A stretch of DNA of 64,000 nt, taken from contig OY757011.1 in NCBI GenBank assembly GCA_963580285.1, positions 160,505,908 to 160,569,907 on the forward strand. The letters run 5' to 3'. Shown in pieces: positions 1-10,162 of the stretch (positions within the stretch are counted from its first letter, which is position 1; every line of letters begins with the position of its first letter). Both the position numbers and the translations under genes were made by a program. The stretch comes from Lucinisca nassula. Lineage: Eukaryota; Mollusca; Bivalvia; Lucinida; Lucinidae. A model generated the notes under the pieces. That model had not been told where the DNA came from. It saw nothing but the letters and a program-made list of their open reading frames with translations, and made no database searches.

Positions 1-112
1 CAGGATCGATCCCGGGCTTCTCCAGACTTTCGGATGAGTCTTTAAACCGAGGTCCCGTCTCCGTATGACCTTAGCTGTTGGTGGGATGTAAAACAAAAAC
101 AAACTCACTCTA
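1..112 (+). mobile_element. SINE 3' fragment (family SX)
   Basis: The fragment holds the block TTTAAACCGAGGTCCCGTCT and ends GGTGGGATGTAAAACAAAAACAAAC. A second copy lies at 9850-9961. The GATCGATCCCGGG near its left edge looks like part of a tRNA B-box region, so this may be a tRNA-derived SINE cut by the window edge. The family name is local to this annotation. Confidence 0.55.
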
Positions 113-1059
113 CTTTAAGCCGGTGGCAATCACAGAATCGGTAATCAAAGGTGATTAAGTGTCACCTAATACAAGCGTAACACGTTCGTGCACCCCGGAG
201 TAATTGTATATACTCGCTCACAAATTTTGTGGGTTGCTATGTATACCTCAGTCCCGTTAGAGCATCATTGGTTATAACAAGAGTTTGGAAATGACACAGA
301 TGTTTTTTGGACCCCAAATTTTCTCCCAACTTTACATTTTTTTACTTTGGTAAAAAATCCTACTGTACTTAGAGAAGAAAATCCAGGAGTGTTAAAATGG
401 TAGCTTGGGTAAATCCTAATGTCGTCTTAATCCCTTGTCAATTATCCTTATCCAAGCAATCATTGCAGCTTGACACCTTTATTGTATAACAGTAAACATG
501 CAATTAACATACATGTATGCTGCAATCAACTTAATAGTGTAAGTTTAGCGAGATAAGAAATCAACGATGAAGAATGCAGTTTAATTTACAATTTTAAAAT
601 CCGGCTTTTCAATTAGCCCAAAATTTCATACTTCAGGGAAAAGGATTAGCACTCGCCCAATGCGAGTGAAAATTCCCTTGGGTCCCTAAAAAGTTGCAGA
701 CGGTCGCCCAGTTGGCGACCATGAAACTGTCTTTAGATCTCACTATTTTCGGTATTCTTGTGCAAATTAATGAATTCACCTTAAACTGACTGTTGCACAA
801 TTGAAATTAATCTAGAAATGTTTTGTTTTGTTTTCTTTCACTTGTAAAAATCCTTTTTTTATGCAGAAATCATCGAGGTAGCTGCCATATTTGTTTATTC
901 AAATCACTACTTGATTCGTGTATGGCGTTAACAAGGTACACGGAGCGTGGCTTACGCTAAATACCGGAACAAAATAGTGCAAAATATCGAACTATCGCAG
1001 TTGGCGGTATTAATTTGAGAGTTTTTATCTGCTAGGAATAATTTTAAGGAAGTGGCTAT
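113..1059. other. no recognisable gene or repeat
   Basis: AT-rich sequence with stops in all frames. About 625-730 carries short inverted pieces (CACTCGCCC with GCGAGTG, and GGTCGCCC with GGCGACC) that resemble the terminal region of the transposon at 2859-4130. It may be an old fragment of that family. Nothing else was recognised. Confidence 0.4.
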
Positions 1060-1138
1060 TGACAGCCGGCTGTCTCCAGCGAAAGTTCGCTAGTGACAGC
1101 TGGCTGTCTCCAGCGAACTTTCGCTGGTGACAGCCAGC
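1060..1138. repeat. 34-bp minisatellite of double palindromes
   Basis: Two full 34-bp units (1060-1093 and 1094-1127) and an 11-bp start of a third. Each unit has two palindromes: GACAGC(C/T)GGCTGTC and AGCGAA(A/C)(G/T)TTCGCT. A related TGACAGCTGGCT recurs near 1193. Substitutions between the units fall within the palindromic segments. Confidence 0.8.
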
Positions 1139-1704
1139 AAGAAACTATATAGATCTAATATTGACCAGCAGTAAATAGTAGGAAGTGTCTGCTGACAGCT
1201 GGCTATAATATTTACTCAATAATAAGTATATTCTTTTTAACTAATTAACTTATCCTGTTTCATGAGATACCATACCGCTTACAGAAGTTTGTTGAACAGT
1301 GACGGATGCAATAATTTCTAATGGGGCTTGTATTTTTGTTCAAACTTTGTGTAACAATGGTATTACATGTATTGCAGCTTAGTTCTAAATCATAAATCAT
1401 AAGGTTATTTCTAGGCATACCATCAGCAGAACTTACATGTACAAACTTGAGAAGAGTGGTGGGCACACACTTCATCTGGGTTTGAACAGCACTGACAGAA
1501 CTAGAAATGTGTCAATACGACACAGATGCCCCCGCCTAGGGGCTCACCTCACCCCGAAAAAGTAATGTTACAACAGCTGTCATCAGACAGCATATCTCAC
1601 CTGGAATAGTGTCTTTGAGGTTATTGGCATATATGTGTGTGTGGTGGTGGGGTGTATTGCTGATTAAACTTTATAAAAATAACTATGATCATTCCAAATA
1701 TGGA
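1139..1704. other. no recognisable gene or repeat
   Basis: No convincing coding frame. A minus-strand 71-codon reading at 1260-1475 has low complexity and no family resemblance, and is taken as chance. Confidence 0.35.
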
Positions 1705-1976
1705 CCTGCCCCCGCCCATCGGGGCTTGGAGAAATGGATTGGGCTGCATGGTGCTTCCACGCAGAGCTGAAACTGACTACACATGAGTACTGGTAAACCG
1801 CTTCGAAGGACTAAGCCTGTCAGGGTAAAGTGGAATGAGTCAGACTGTCCAATGCATATAAGATGTCATTTCATCTCATTGTCAGGTAAAAGTCCCACAA
1901 AATTGGAAGCAACATCTCCAAAATTACCTAAATAAGTGTTGAAGGGGATGTTAAACCTCAATTCAAACAAACAAAT
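1705..1976 (+). mobile_element. SINE family S1
   Basis: Near-complete copy of the commonest SINE here. Landmarks in order: GCCCCCGCCCAT near the 5' end, GGGCTGCATG, ACGCAGAGCTGAAA, GTACTGGTAAACCGCTT, TAAGCCTGTC, TGAGATGTCATTTCATCTCA, GTAAAAGTCCCACAAAATTG, and a 3' end GTTAAACCTCAATTCAAAC followed by CAAA repeats. I see no clear tRNA or 5S head. The 3' tail and the small direct repeats at other copies indicate retroposition. Confidence 0.8.
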
Positions 1977-1994
1977 ACCATATAAGAATCTGCA

Positions 1995-2515
1995 AATGTG
2001 CTTGTAAAAGCTAAACCAAACATAAAATTTCTAAATGGACCAAGGGAGTGAGGGTATCAAAGTTACTGAAGGGGTGGGGGCATCAATGTTACTGAAGCAG
2101 CAGGGTGGGGTATGCATCAATGACATCTTTGGACTGGTATGCAACATCAGTGCAAGTACCAATTGAATTTGTCTTAGAGTTTAGAACATACAGGCATCTA
2201 TGAACTTTGTCATAAAACTTTAAACAAATGTAAAATTTCTAAGTCTCTGACCTTGAGGTCAAGGTCACCATGAGTGGGGGAAGGGACAAACATCATAAAA
2301 TCTTTGGACTGGTATGCAAAATTGATGCAAGTATCAACTGAGCTTGTCTTAGAGTTGAGAACATACACACATCTATAAACTTTGTCATAAAACTTTAACC
2401 AAATGTAAAATTTCAAAGTCTGTGACCTTGACCTCAAGGTCACTGTGGGGGTTGGACATGCATCAATGAAATGTTGAGACCAGTATAGAACTTAAGTATA
2501 AGTATCAACAAAATC
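1995..2515. repeat. tandem-array fragment, monomer about 180 bp
   Basis: About two and a half diverged units. Recurring pieces are TCTTTGGACTGGTATGCAA, AACTTTGTCATAAAACTTTAA and GACCTTGA(C/G)(C/G)TCAAGGTCA. The last is a palindromic doubling of the TGACCT half-site found in other arrays of this window. Probably an internal piece of another tandem-array transposon whose ends are gone. Confidence 0.6.
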
Positions 2516-2531
2516 TATCAAAGGGTTCATT

Positions 2532-2792
2532 GTCTCCCTGCCCTACATCATAGTGTAGATTATATTTTCTTGTCCTTTGGGATCATTGATTCCATTGTGG
2601 AATTTTGAAAATATCTGAGGGTCACTGATGAGGCCTAATTGGCCGAAACTAGCTAGTCTGGCCCAGAAAACATGTACACTCCATATTTTTCACTTCTGTG
2701 GTGTATTCCTTGCTTCCAAAGGATAACCCTTTTATAGAACATATTTAACTTCACTGCAGCTGGTGTGTGGGAATGTGTGGCGGCGGTAAAAC
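2532..2792 (+). repeat. 261-bp duplicated unit, copy 1 (uninterrupted)
   Basis: Runs from GTCTCCCTGCCCTACATC to GTGTGGCGGCGGTAAAAC. Copy 2 follows directly and copy 3 lies at 5625-5840. This copy keeps both sites that are broken in copy 2: CCATTGTGG near 2597 and CCATATTTTTCAC near 2681. It therefore serves as the empty-site reference for two transposon insertions. Confidence 0.85.
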
Positions 2793-2858
2793 GTCTCCCT
2801 GCCCTACATCATAGTGTAGATTATATTTTCTTGTCCTTTGGGATCATTGATTCCATTG

Positions 2859-4130
2859 CAGGGCTCAAGCTAGAGGGCGACTCGGGCGAAGAAGTCGCCC
2901 TGTTGGGGCTCACTTCGCCGACTTTGGCGATGAAAGCGAAAAAAACTTCGCCCTGAAATTTCGCCCGTTTTTTTTTGTGTGTCTTCCTTGTGAACAGTAA
3001 CGGTAAACTGACAAGGTGACGATAATCCTTCGATCCACTAGTGTCAGAAATCTCAGTAATTACACTGAACAAAGCTAACTGTTTATTCTGCACTTCGTGC
3101 CAGTTGTAGTTTGGTACTGTTATGTAATTTAATTCTAACCGTTAGCTCATTCAGCTCGAGCCACTTGCAACACGCTTAGTAGTCTTGTACTGTCATAAAT
3201 CTATCTCGGTTGATTGCACAAAGTTTTTATTGCATTAAGAGCCAATTAAGATTACACAAGATTATGTAACTTAAACAGGTATATTTGTACCGTTAGCTCG
3301 TGCCAAAGTCCGGGTGCGGACGTACTTTGTTAAGTACTGTTGTATACAGTAATAAGATTAGTCTGACTGATGACATTGACACTGCATTAGTATTTAATAA
3401 ATTTTAAATATAGATGGTTTATTTGCCATTGATTTGGTTGTACATTACTTTTGCATCCATCAATCGTTTTCATTTTTTTATGGACAACAACAAAAGTAGG
3501 TAGCAATTTTTTTATTTTGTAAGTGAAAATAATTATTACTTGCCGGTAAATATTCAGTTACTCAGTAATTATCCAAATTCATAAAAAATAACCACTGATT
3601 TTCATCTAGCGAGGTTGTTCCCCCTTGTTTCAAATACAATTGTGACAGGTACTTTGTGAACTGATCTAACTATTACACAGAAACCTCTTTACTTTATAAC
3701 ACCTTTCATTATAACATGGTTGGATATAACAAAAGTTACAGCTTGCCCAAATACAGTAAAATTACTATATTAAGACCACTTTTGGGACAGTTCAAAAGTG
3801 GTCTTCAAGACCACTTTTGAACAGTCCCAAAAGTGGTCTCTGATCAGGGGTCACTGTATGCAGAAAACAGAAAGAATAACTGCAGCCAACCAAATAAGCT
3901 TTTTAAAGCAGAATTAGTCTTCATTTCAGGTGGTCTCAATAGTGGAATTGATTGATACCCCTATAAAACACACTTTTCTCCAAATAGGGGTTTACAGGAG
4001 AACTAATTACATTGTTGTTGTTCGGCATTAAGCCGCACCCACTTCTCCCTAGACCCAGCAAACTTCTCCCTATTTTCCCAGGAGGGAGAAGTCACTTCTC
4101 CCAAATTTTTTGGGCTAGCTTGGGCCCTGC
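2859..4130. mobile_element. TIR DNA transposon, 5-bp TSD (hAT5-like?)
   Basis: The ends are CAGGGCTCAAGCTAG and CTAGCTTGGGCCCTG, inverted repeats of 15 bp with one mismatch. The 5-bp duplication CATTG flanks it (2854-2858 and 4131-4135), while the unbroken unit at 2597 has CATTG once. CAGGG ends with a 5-bp duplication fit the hAT superfamily (hAT5-type), but no transposase is present, so the assignment is inference. Both terminal regions carry short hairpins of their own. Confidence 0.75.
3773..3839. repeat. 67-bp near-perfect palindrome
   Basis: Two 33-bp arms around a single central C at 3806, with one mismatch. Each arm starts and ends with AGACCACTTTTG or its complement, so the arm is itself an inverted repeat. 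It lies inside the 2859-4130 transposon and could be a further nested insertion or the old centre of a foldback element. Confidence 0.85.
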
Positions 4131-4227
4131 ATTGTGGAATTTTGAAAATATCTGAGGGTCACTGATGAGGCCTAATTGGCCAAAACTAGCTAGTCTGGCC
4201 CAGAAAACATGTACACTCCATATTTTT

Positions 4228-5520
4228 AGCTCACCTGTCACATAGTGACAAGGTGAGCTTTTGGGATCACTTTTTGTCCGTCGTGCGTGCGTGCGTGCGT
4301 GCGTCCGTAAACTTTTCTTCAAACAACATCTCCTCCTAAACCACTGATCGGATTTTGACCAAACTTCACAGGAATGGTCCTTAGGTTGCCCCCTTTCAAA
4401 GTTGTTCAAATGGTTCCGGTCCGTTGCACATATAGGTCACAGTAGCCAAAAATAGATTTTTTCACCGAAAACTTAAAAAATCTTCTTCTCTGAAACCGCA
4501 AGGCCCAGGTCTTTGATATTTGGTATGAAGCTTCATCTAGTGAACCCCTACCAAGATTGTTCAAATTATAGTGCCGGGGCCAAAAATGCCCCCACACCGG
4601 GGCCCTTTGGTTTTACATGGGCTTATATAGGGAAAATCTTTAAAAATCTTCTTCTCTGAAACCGCAAGGCCCAGGTCTTTGATATTTGGTATGAAGCTTC
4701 ATCTAGTGGACCCCTACCAAGATTGTTCAAATTATAGTGCTGGAGCTAAAAATGCCCCCGCACGGGGGCCCTTTTGTTTTACATAGGCTTATATAGGGAA
4801 AATCTTTAAAAATCTTCTTCTCTGAAACTGCAAGGCCCAGGTCTTTGATATTTGGTATGAAGCTTCATCTTGTGGACCTCTACCAAGATTTTCAAATTAT
4901 AGCCCTGGGGCCAAAAATGCCCCCGCTCCGGGGCCCTTTGGTTTTACATAGGCTTATATAGGGAAAATCTTGAAAAATCTTCTTCTCTGAAACCACAAGG
5001 CTTAGATCTTCGATGTTTGTTATGAAGCTTCAGCTAGTGGACCTCTATAAAGATTGTTCAAATTATAGCCCTGAGACCAAAAATGCCCCCCGCCATGTGG
5101 CCCTTTGGTTTTACATAGTCTTATATAGGGAAAATCTTTAAAAATCATCTTCTCTGAAACACAAGGCTTAGGTCTTTGATATTTGGTATGAAGCTTCAGC
5201 TAGTGGACCTCTACCAAGATTGTTCAAATTATAGCCCTTGGGCCAAAAATGCCCCCGCTCCGGGGCCCTTTGGTTTTACATAGACTTATATAGGGAAAAT
5301 CTTGTTTTACATAGACTTCTATTTGCAGGGTAAACCTTTAAAATCTTCTTCTCTGAAACCAGAAAGCCCAGGTCTTTCATATTCGATATCAAGCTTCATC
5401 TTGTGGACCTCTACCAAGATTGTTCAAATTATAGCCCTGGGGCCAAAATTGACCCTGCCCGGGGCCCACTTGTTATACATTGGATCAGGTGAGCGAACCA
5501 GGGCCCTCTGGGCCCTCTTG
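4228..5520 (+). mobile_element. HLE family A element, copy A1
   Basis: Starts AGCTCACCTGTCAC, which pairs with GTGACAAGGTGAGCT just downstream as a 5' hairpin. A lead with GTCCGTCGTGCG follows, then about six 166-bp monomers (landmark GTCTTTGATATTTGGTATGA near 4509, 4675, 4841, 5006, 5172, 5371). It ends ATCAGGTGAGCGA, then the hairpin AGGGCCCTCTGGGCCCT, then CTTG. The 3' CAGGTGAGC inverts the 5' GCTCACCTG. It sits in a T-run of the 261-bp unit with at most two extra T. No protein is encoded. The Helentron-like assignment is inference. Confidence 0.8.
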
Positions 5521-5624
5521 TTCACTTCTGTGGTGTATTCCTTGCTTCCAAAGGATAACCCTTTTATAGAACATATTTAACTTCACTGCAGCTGGTGTGT
5601 GGGAATGTGTGGCGGCGGTAAAAC

Positions 5625-5840
5625 GTCTCCCTGCCCTACATCATAGTGTAGATTATATTTTCTTGTCCTTTGGGATCATTGATTCCATTGTGGAATTTTG
5701 AAAATATCTGAGGGTCACTGATGAGGCCTAATTGGCCGAAACTAGCTAGTCTGGCCCAGAAAACATGTTCACTCCATATTTTTCACTTCTGTGGTGTATT
5801 CCTTGCTTCCAAAGGATAACCCTTTTATAGAACATATTCA
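5625..5840 (+). repeat. 261-bp unit, copy 3 (partial)
   Basis: Matches copies 1 and 2 up to AGAACATATT and then breaks off. Its CCATATTTTTCAC (about 5773) is a second empty site for element A1. Confidence 0.8.
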
Positions 5841-5884
5841 GAAGATACAATCTCTTAGAAACTTTGACGCTAAACTTTAACCAA

Positions 5885-6183
5885 GGGCCCACGCCCATCA
5901 GGCCCTGGAGAAATAGACTGGGCTGCATGGGGCTTCCGCGCAGAGCTGAAGCCGACCAAACTTAAATACTGGTAAACAATTTAGGTCTAAGTCTGTCCAG
6001 GAAAAGGGATGCGAGTCAGACCGCTCCTTAAACCCTAACTGTTTCTATGGGCAATAGGGCTTGAGATGTCATTTCAATTCAATGTTGGGTAAAAGTCCCA
6101 CAAAATCAGAAGCAATGTCTCCAAAATGACCTTAATAGTGTTGATGGGGATGTAAAACCTCAACTAAAAAAAAAACAAAAAAC
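5885..6183 (+). mobile_element. SINE family S1
   Basis: Full-length copy: ACGCCCATCAGGCC start, GGGCTGCATGGGGCTTCC, CTGGTAAACAA, a TCATTTCAATTCAATG segment and a GATGTAAAACCTCAA end with an A-rich tail. Diverged relative to 15265-15573. Confidence 0.8.
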
Positions 6184-6186
6184 TTC

Positions 6187-6298
6187 CAGACAGGTGGACA
6201 GATTGACACATGGGATGAATGGACAGACGAATGTACGACTGGCAGGCTAAAACTATATACCCACATAGCATACTTCATATGCTGGGGGGTGGGTATAA
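6187..6298 (-). mobile_element. terminus of a tandem-array element, minus strand
   Basis: On the minus strand this reads ATACCCACCCCCCAGCATATGAAGTATGCT, a terminal motif with a hairpin, followed by a GTCCATTCATCCCATG-type lead. That matches the 5' plan of families B and C. Only the end survives. Confidence 0.45.
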
Positions 6299-6471
6299 TT
6301 AGTCTAGCTTCTAAGCCATCTTTTAATAAGAAAACTATATTCTCCTACTTTAAATAAAATCTCAGAACCATTTGGCTTGATTATAATGTCAGTGTAGGTA
6401 GAATCAATGCTTTGCTATGTTGTCATGATAAACTGTAGTAAGTATGACCAGAATTATGTCCCCCAACAAAT

Positions 6472-6631
6472 AGACTTCATGGCCTAGTGGATAAAAGCAC
6501 CGACTGTTAATCATTAGAAGGTTCTGCAAGGGATGGTCATGTGGTTTTTATCCCGGAACTCGGATTTTTAACAACCAGCTCGAAATGTGAAAATCTTGAA
6601 AGGGTCGTAAAACCAAAACAAAAACAAAAGG
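6472..6631 (+). mobile_element. tRNA-derived SINE family S3, diverged
   Basis: GGCCTAGTGGATAAAAGCACCG is a box-A-like head. The copy ends TCTTGAAAGGGTCGTAAAACC with a CAAAAACAAAA tail. The B box is disrupted compared with the copy at 22997. Confidence 0.6.
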
Positions 6632-6692
6632 TCCATTGGCCACTTTGCTCACCAGATCTCAGGTGGGCACTGTCCACTGGCAGCAATATATT
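6632..6692 (-). mobile_element. 3' end of an HLE family G element (fragment)
   Basis: GGTCCATTGGCCACTTTGCTCACCAGAT resembles the reverse complement of the G-family 3' end (CTGGTGAGC, hairpin, CTCTTGT), as at 63633. Short and diverged. Confidence 0.4.
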
Positions 6693-7550
6693 TTTATACC
6701 CACTTTTTGGAAGAAAATCGGGTATATTGTTTTCGTACCGGAGTTGAGTGGGTGTCAGTCCATCTGTCTGTCCGTCACGTTTCTTGTAAATGGATCTCCT
6801 CTGCAACCACTGAAGTTACACTTTTGAAAATTTGCATGTGAATAGTACATGGTATGTAGATGGCAGTGGGCTACTTTTTTGTGAACTTGACCTCAACGTA
6901 GCCCCAAGGTCAAAGGTCAAAAAGTATGATTTTGCCATATCTCCTAAACTATTCCAGTTACACTTCTGAAACTTTGCTTATTGGATGGCCCTTGGAATGT
7001 AAAATAAATTGCTCTACTTTTGGGATGACCTTGACCTCAACATGACCCTAAGGTTAAGGTCAAAAAGTATGATTTTGCCATATCTCCTAAACTATTGGAG
7101 TTACACTTCCGAAACTTTGCATATTGGATGGCCTTTGGAATATAGAATATGTTAGCCTACTTATGGTGTGACCTCGACCTCGAAAACATGACCCCAAGGT
7201 CAAAGGTCAAAAAGTATTATTTTGCCATATCTTCTAAACTATTGGAGCTACACTTCTGAAACTTTGGTTATTGGATGGCCCTTGGAATATAGAATAAATT
7301 GGGCGACTTGTGGTGTGACCTTGACCTCAACCTGACCCCAAGGTCAAAGGTCAAAAAGTATGACTTTGCCATATCTTCTAAACTATAGGAGTTACACTTA
7401 TGAAACTTTGCTTATCAGTTAGAATGTCTTTGCAACTTTTTTTCTTTTAACTTACGTGTAGTTTTGGCTAGCTAATACATACATGTAGACATTAATGTTA
7501 TTCACAGAAAAAGTGGGTATTTGCGATGGTTTACAATTGACTGTGCAATC
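6693..7550 (+). mobile_element. HLE family B element
   Basis: Starts TATACCCACTTTTTGG, pairing with ATCGGGTATA just downstream. About four monomers of roughly 145 bp follow, each with GATTTTGCCATATCTCCTAA (near 6928, 7071, 7218, 7361) and TGACCTTGACCTCAA. The 3' end has AGTGGGTATTTGCGATGG with a weak hairpin, then TGTGCAATCTA. No coding capacity. A minus-strand copy is at 39863-40440. Confidence 0.7.
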
Positions 7551-7670
7551 TATTAACATATGATTTTAACATACCGATTATAAAGTCTCCCAACCGTTTA
7601 TAAAGTCTTTCAAACGTACCCCCATACCCTGGAGCACCCATGTCAACACTGTATCTGAAATATTTGTTAT

Positions 7671-8660
7671 TATCCCCACGCTTTTCGAAGAAAAAGTGGG
7701 GATATTATAATGGTCTTCGTCATCTGAGGTCCGTCCATCCGTCTTACCTGATAACTTCTCCTAGACGGTTATAGATAGAATCTTGAAAATTTGGGAACTG
7801 ATAGATCTTTGGTCTGGGGAGTGCATGGCACTTTCGGAATTTTGATCACACCCCTACGGGTGGGCCCAAGGGGTGGGGCCCCGCGGGGGTAAAAAATAAA
7901 AATTTCCAGAATAGGGTTGTGTAATATATCAAAGCGAACGGCATGATGAGTAGAAAACATTACAACCAAAATTTGACCCCTGGGGTCAATTTTGAGGTCA
8001 TGAGAGGTCAAAAACTGATTTGACCCCTTTACAGGATAACTCCTAGACGGTTATAGATAGAAACTTGAAACTTTGGGAACTGACAGATCTTTGGTCTGGG
8101 GAGTGCATGACACTTTCAGAATTTTGATCACACCCCTACGGGTGGGCCCAGGGGTGGGGCCCGCAGGGGTAAAAAATCAAAATTTCCAGAACATGGTAGT
8201 GTAATATATCAAAGCGAAGGGCATGATGAGTAGAAAACATTACAACCAAAATTTGACCCCTGGGGTCAATTTTGAGGTCGGCAGAGGTCAAAAACTGATT
8301 TTGACCCCTTTACCCCCATACATTACTGTTACCGGATAACTCCTCCTAGACCGTTATAGATAGAAACTTGAAACTTTGGGAACCGATAAAACTTTGGTCT
8401 GGGGAGTGCTTAACACTTTCGGAATTTTGATCCTACCCCTTGGAGTGGGACCAGGGGAGGGGCCCCTTGGGGATAAAAAATCAAAGTTTTCATAACATGG
8501 TCGTGTAGCATATTAAATCGAACGGCATGATGGGTAGAATACATCACAATCAAAATATTACCCCTCGGGTCAAACACCCCTAGGGGATGGCCCAGGGGGT
8601 GGGGCCGGCGGGGAAGTGTGGGGATATGCGATGGCTTGCCATCGACTGCGCAATTCTAGT
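7671..8660 (+). mobile_element. HLE family C element, copy C1
   Basis: Starts TATCCCCACGCTTTTC, pairing with AAAAAGTGGGGATA. Three monomers of about 290 bp follow, each starting near GATAACT(T/C)CTCCTAGACGG (7748, 8035, 8335). It ends GTGGGGATATGCGATGG, hairpin GATGGCTTGCCATC, then GACTGCGCAATTCTAGT. GTGGGGAT inverts the 5' ATCCCCAC. It forms the left part of a duplicated segment also present at 16127-17453. Confidence 0.8.
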
Positions 8661-9003
8661 TACTGTATGGATCAGGTGAGTGATCCAGGGCCATCATGGC
8701 CCTCTTGTTTAAGGTCACAGGCTCCCGAGAAAACTCAGTTTTTGGCCAAAAATGGCTTGTTTGCAGCTTACATTTTGGTGACATTAACCTAGTTATTAAA
8801 GTCAAATGGGTGTTTTAAAGGCATTTATTCTTGTAACAGTAGGACACACTGTGTGTTCATAATTGTTCTTTTGCCCCTTGTGATATACTGACTATAGTGG
8901 ATCAAAGGTGGCCCTTAATAGGGTGATTAGTAGCTCTTGCTGTATCCCCTGACTGAGGCACATAATGGGAAAATCAATAATGTACACCAGTCAACAGTTA
9001 GTA
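8661..9003 (+). repeat. duplicated flank of C1 with an HLE 3' end
   Basis: 8670-8708 reads GGATCAGGTGAGTGATCC, the hairpin AGGGCCATCATGGCCCT, then CTTGT. This is an A/F-type 3' terminus without its array. 8709-9003 begins like an E-family monomer (AAGGTCACAGG, GGCCAAAAATGGCTTGT) and then becomes unfamiliar. The whole block recurs at 17105-17453. Confidence 0.75.
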
Positions 9004-9009
9004 AATAAT

Positions 9010-9711
9010 TATCCCCACAAAGCATTTAGGGATATTGTGAACGCCTCCGTCCGTCTCCGTCTGTGCGTCTGACCGTCTGTCCATCCGCCGTCTGTCACGC
9101 TATCTTCTCCTTAACCACTGGTCGGAATGTTACCAAATTTTGTACACAGCTTCCTTACATGATGAGGGTGTGCAACATCTCATTTATTTTTGACCCCGCC
9201 CCCAGGAGCCTTGGGGAGGGGTCAAAATGTCAAATATCAATTAAATTCAATTTCAAAGTCAATTTTTATAGATTTTGTAACCAAACTTTGCATAAGTAAT
9301 GATATATGTAACACATATTGAATGGGATTTAGGCTGCAACCCCTGGGTCATGCCCAAGGGGTCGGACTTGTGGGGAGGGGGGTTCGGGGGGTCAAAATTC
9401 AAATTTTACCGGATATAGTCATATGGAATATCAAATTGAAGGGGGTGACTAGTAGAATACAATACAAGTAAAATTTTGACCCTGGGGTCAGATTGGGGCC
9501 CTGGGGGAGGGGTCAAATGGTCAAAATTTAAGTTTTTTGGAACATAGTCATGAGGCATATCAAATTGAAGGGCATGATTAGTAGAATATAATACAGGTAA
9601 TATATTGACTGTGGGGTCAAATTAGGGCCCAGGGTGAGGGTTTTTCTGTACTTGGCCCCTCTGTAGAATGCGTGGGGATTTGCGATTGCACGCCATCGAC
9701 AGTATTCTAGT
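9010..9711 (+). mobile_element. HLE family C-type element, variant
   Basis: Starts TATCCCCACAAAGCATTTAGGGATA. The internal monomer is about 126 bp (CATATCAAATTGAAGGGC near 9550, with an earlier copy near 9424). It ends GCGTGGGGATTTGCGATTG, a weak hairpin with CCATCG, then AGTATTCTAGT. The termini match family C but the monomer differs, as if a new array sits between old ends. Its insertion truncates the duplicated flank. Confidence 0.7.
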
Positions 9712-9776
9712 TGATTCCCCCCCACCCCCCCAAATGGACGAAAACACATGCGGTTTCAGAACAGTTACCGTTTGTT

Positions 9777-10162
9777 TAATTTGAGGTTTAACATCCCCAT
9801 CAACACTATATAGGTCATTTTGGAGATATTGCTTCCAAATTTGTGGGGATTAGACTTTCGGATGAGTCTTTAAACCGAGGTCCCGTCTCCGTATATTTTA
9901 AACCGAGGTCCCGTCTCCGTATGAACTTAGCTGTTGGTGGGATGTAAAACTAAAACTCACTCCAAATTTGTGGGACTTTCACCCAACATTAATAGGGTTT
10001 ATAAGGCTTAGCATGGACTGTCCGACTCATACCACTTTGCCTGGGGAGGCTTAAATCCTCCAAGCGGTTTACTAGGACTGGTGTGTGGTCTGTTTCAGCT
10101 CTGCTTGGAAGCATCATGCAGCCCATCTATTTCTTCAAGCCCCAATGGGCGGGGGCTGCCGA
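9777..10162 (-). mobile_element. SINE family S1, minus strand, interrupted
   Basis: On the minus strand it runs from CCCCCGCCCATTGGGGCTTG (about 10160) to a GTTAAACCTCAAATTAAAC end near 9777. It is interrupted at 9850-9961 by an SX fragment flanked by a 14-15 bp duplication. Confidence 0.8.
9850..9961 (+). mobile_element. SINE family SX fragment inserted in S1
   Basis: Flanked by CCAAATTTGTGGGGA (9835-9849) and CCAAATTTGTGGGA (9962-9975), a target-site duplication inside the S1 body. The insert is 5'-truncated, ends GGGATGTAAAACTAAAACTC, and holds an internal duplication of TTTAAACCGAGGTCCCGTCT (9870 and 9899). This is a clear retroposition event. Confidence 0.85.

Larger units (their letters stand above)
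2793..5624 (+). repeat. 261-bp unit, copy 2, split by two transposons
   Basis: Unit sequence occupies 2793-2858, then 4131-4227 (its first five bases CATTG being the duplicated target), then 5521-5624. The gaps are the TIR element 2859-4130 and tandem-array element A1 (4228-5520). Joining the three pieces on paper gives the order seen in copies 1 and 3. Confidence 0.85.

Noticed and set aside
4270..4310. GTGCGTGCGTGC tract considered as an independent microsatellite or promoter
   Set aside because: The same lead follows the 5' hairpin in A3, and GTCCGTC-type leads occur in most HLE families, so it is part of the element.
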